Positions 11,606 through 12,620 of a DNA stretch of 12,620 nucleotides are shown here, one piece after another. The stretch covers positions 1-12,620 of the forward strand of contig JAOPZD010000083.1 in NCBI GenBank assembly GCA_025964295.1, read 5' to 3'. The notes beneath the pieces were generated by a model. It was not told the DNA's origin. It ran no database searches and saw only the letters and a program-made list of their open reading frames with translations. The translations under genes and the position numbers were made by a program. Every line of letters begins with the position of its first letter. The first letter of the stretch is position 1. This DNA is from Conexibacter sp. Its GTDB lineage: Bacteria; Actinomycetota; Thermoleophilia; Solirubrobacterales; Solirubrobacteraceae.

Positions 11606-12620
11606 CCCTCACGCTGATCGCGTCCGGCGACGCCGGCTTCGAGGATGCCCGGACCGACCTGGTGTGGAACGGCCGCAACCCGGCGCGGCGCCCCGCCGTC
11701 ATCGCCCGCGTCGAGGAGCCCGCCGACGTCGTCGCCGCGCTGGCGCTCGCCCGCGAGCGCGGGCTGCGGGTCGCGGTCCGCTCCGGCGGCCACAACTTCG
11801 TCGGAGCCTCGCTGCGCGCGGGCGGGATGACCATCGACGTCCGCGCGCTGGACGACGTGACCGTCGACGGCGCGGCCCGCCGCGCCGTCGCGGGCCCCGG
11901 CGTCCAGTCCGAGGCGCTGCTGGCCCGGGTGCGCGAGCACGGGCTCGCCTTCGGCGTCGGGCACTGCCCCTCGGTCGCGATCGGCGGCTTCCTGCTCGGC
12001 GGCGGGATGGGCTTCAACCCCGGCGCCTGGGGCTACGGCTGCCTGTCGGTCGCCGCGATCGACGTCGTCACCGCCGACGGCGAGCTGCGCCACGCCACGG
12101 CGCACACCGACCCCGACCTCTTCTGGGCCGCGCGCGGGGGAGGGCCGGGCTTCTTCGGCGTCGTCACCGCCTACCACCTCGACCTGCACCCGGATCCCGC
12201 GGCGCTGGCCGCCAGCACCTACATCTACCCGCTCGACGCGCTCGAGGCGCTCGCCGGCTGGCTCGATGAGCACGCCGCGGCGCTGGACCCGATCGTCGAG
12301 GCGATGCTGTGGGTCGGCAACCTCGAGGGCCACACCGTCGGCGACCTGCACGATGCCGCCGACCACGGCGTGGCCGGCGCGCAAGACCGCGTCGTCATGC
12401 TCAACGCGGTCGCCTTCGCCGAGACGGCCGCGCACGCGCGGACCGCGCTCGGCGCTCTGGAGGCCTGCCCGGTCAACGGCCGCGCGCTGAGCGCCGACGT
12501 CGCCCGGGCCTGCACCTTCACCGACCTGTTCGACTTCCAGCGCGTGCTCTACCCCAAGGGCCTGCGCTACGCCGTGGACTGCCAGTGGACCGACGCGCCC
12601 GCGGCGCGCCAGCCGCTGCG
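11602..12620 (+). CDS. BBE-type FAD-linked oxidoreductase, bicovalent flavin (3' end outside window)
   Basis: The 339 codons in view are open to the window end. The PCMH-type FAD domain begins around residue 30 (PAVIARVEEPADVVAALALA). RSGGHNFVG carries H64, the 8-alpha-histidyl FAD site. GHCPSVAIGG carries C122, at the place of the 6-S-cysteinyl link of bicovalent flavoenzymes such as glucooligosaccharide oxidase. LLGGGMGFNPGAWGYGCLSV and FWAARGGGPGFFGVVTAY are further FAD-domain motifs. The C-terminal BBE segment is outside the window. AGGAGG seven bases before ATG 11602 and the ATGA overlap with the aldolase stop indicate one operon. It probably oxidises an alcohol, sugar or other small molecule with O2 or another acceptor; substrate unknown. 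Confidence 0.92.
   Translation, partial: MTLTLIASGDAGFEDARTDLVWNGRNPARRPAVIARVEEPADVVAALALARERGLRVAVRSGGHNFVGASLRAGGMTIDVRALDDVTVDGAARRAVAGPGVQSEALLARVREHGLAFGVGHCPSVAIGGFLLGGGMGFNPGAWGYGCLSVAAIDVVTADGELRHATAHTDPDLFWAARGGGPGFFGVVTAYHLDLHPDPAALAASTYIYPLDALEALAGWLDEHAAALDPIVEAMLWVGNLEGHTVGDLHDAADHGVAGAQDRVVMLNAVAFAETAAHARTALGALEACPVNGRALSADVARACTFTDLFDFQRVLYPKGLRYAVDCQWTDAPAARQPL

Noticed and set aside
1..12620. CRISPR array or insertion sequence
   Set aside because: No set of regularly spaced repeats, no transposase motif and no terminal inverted repeats were seen; the only repeats are the attachment sites, the hexamer tract, the operator-like repeats and local palindromes/hairpins.

Overview
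The window reads as a high-GC actinobacterial chromosome segment, most consistent with Solirubrobacterales/Thermoleophilia. That placement is inferred from GC-rich codon usage, GTG starts and short divergent/convergent spacing; no marker gene fixes it. It splits into left chromosomal flank, an integrated island of about 8.85 kb, and right chromosomal flank.

Left flank (1-1390): the C-terminal end of a HAD-family phosphatase converges, across a strong GC-rich hairpin, on a ferritin-like DUF892 protein with a long basic Ser/Arg/Lys/Ala-rich tail. Next is a complete tRNA-His(GTG) with its own terminator.

Island (about 1319-10207): the 3' half of tRNA-His, its terminator and a palindrome about 70 bases further on recur near 10165-10321, without the 5' half of the tRNA. 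This is the signature of site-specific integration into a tRNA gene. The two copies differ by a compensatory base-pair change in the T-stem, so each comes from a working tRNA and the element probably came from a different lineage. No intact integrase is visible. The island holds two decayed gene remnants next to the left junction (a metallophosphoesterase N-terminus and an unidentified short gene). It then carries a two-gene operon of a five-TM membrane protein and a membrane-anchored pentapeptide-repeat protein, a hexamer microsatellite, and a frameshifted SIR2-like gene. The intact centre is an AlkA-like HhH-GPD DNA glycosylase that converges, with a 41-bp overlap, on a translationally coupled operon of a HEPN-like protein and a B12-binding radical SAM protein. 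A divergent HTH protein shares a 161-bp repeat-rich intergenic region with that operon. A convergent GNAT-like protein and a poorly supported reading frame near the right junction complete it.

Right flank (10210-12620): a flavin reductase runs divergently from a class II aldolase coupled (ATGA overlap) to a bicovalent-FAD BBE-type oxidoreductase cut off by the window end. The two divergent start codons are only 3 bases apart. Together they suggest a small catabolic locus using reduced flavin.

The best candidate for an undescribed system is the HTH / HEPN-like / B12-radical-SAM / DNA glycosylase set. The sequence supports the families and their arrangement, but not a substrate or a phenotype.
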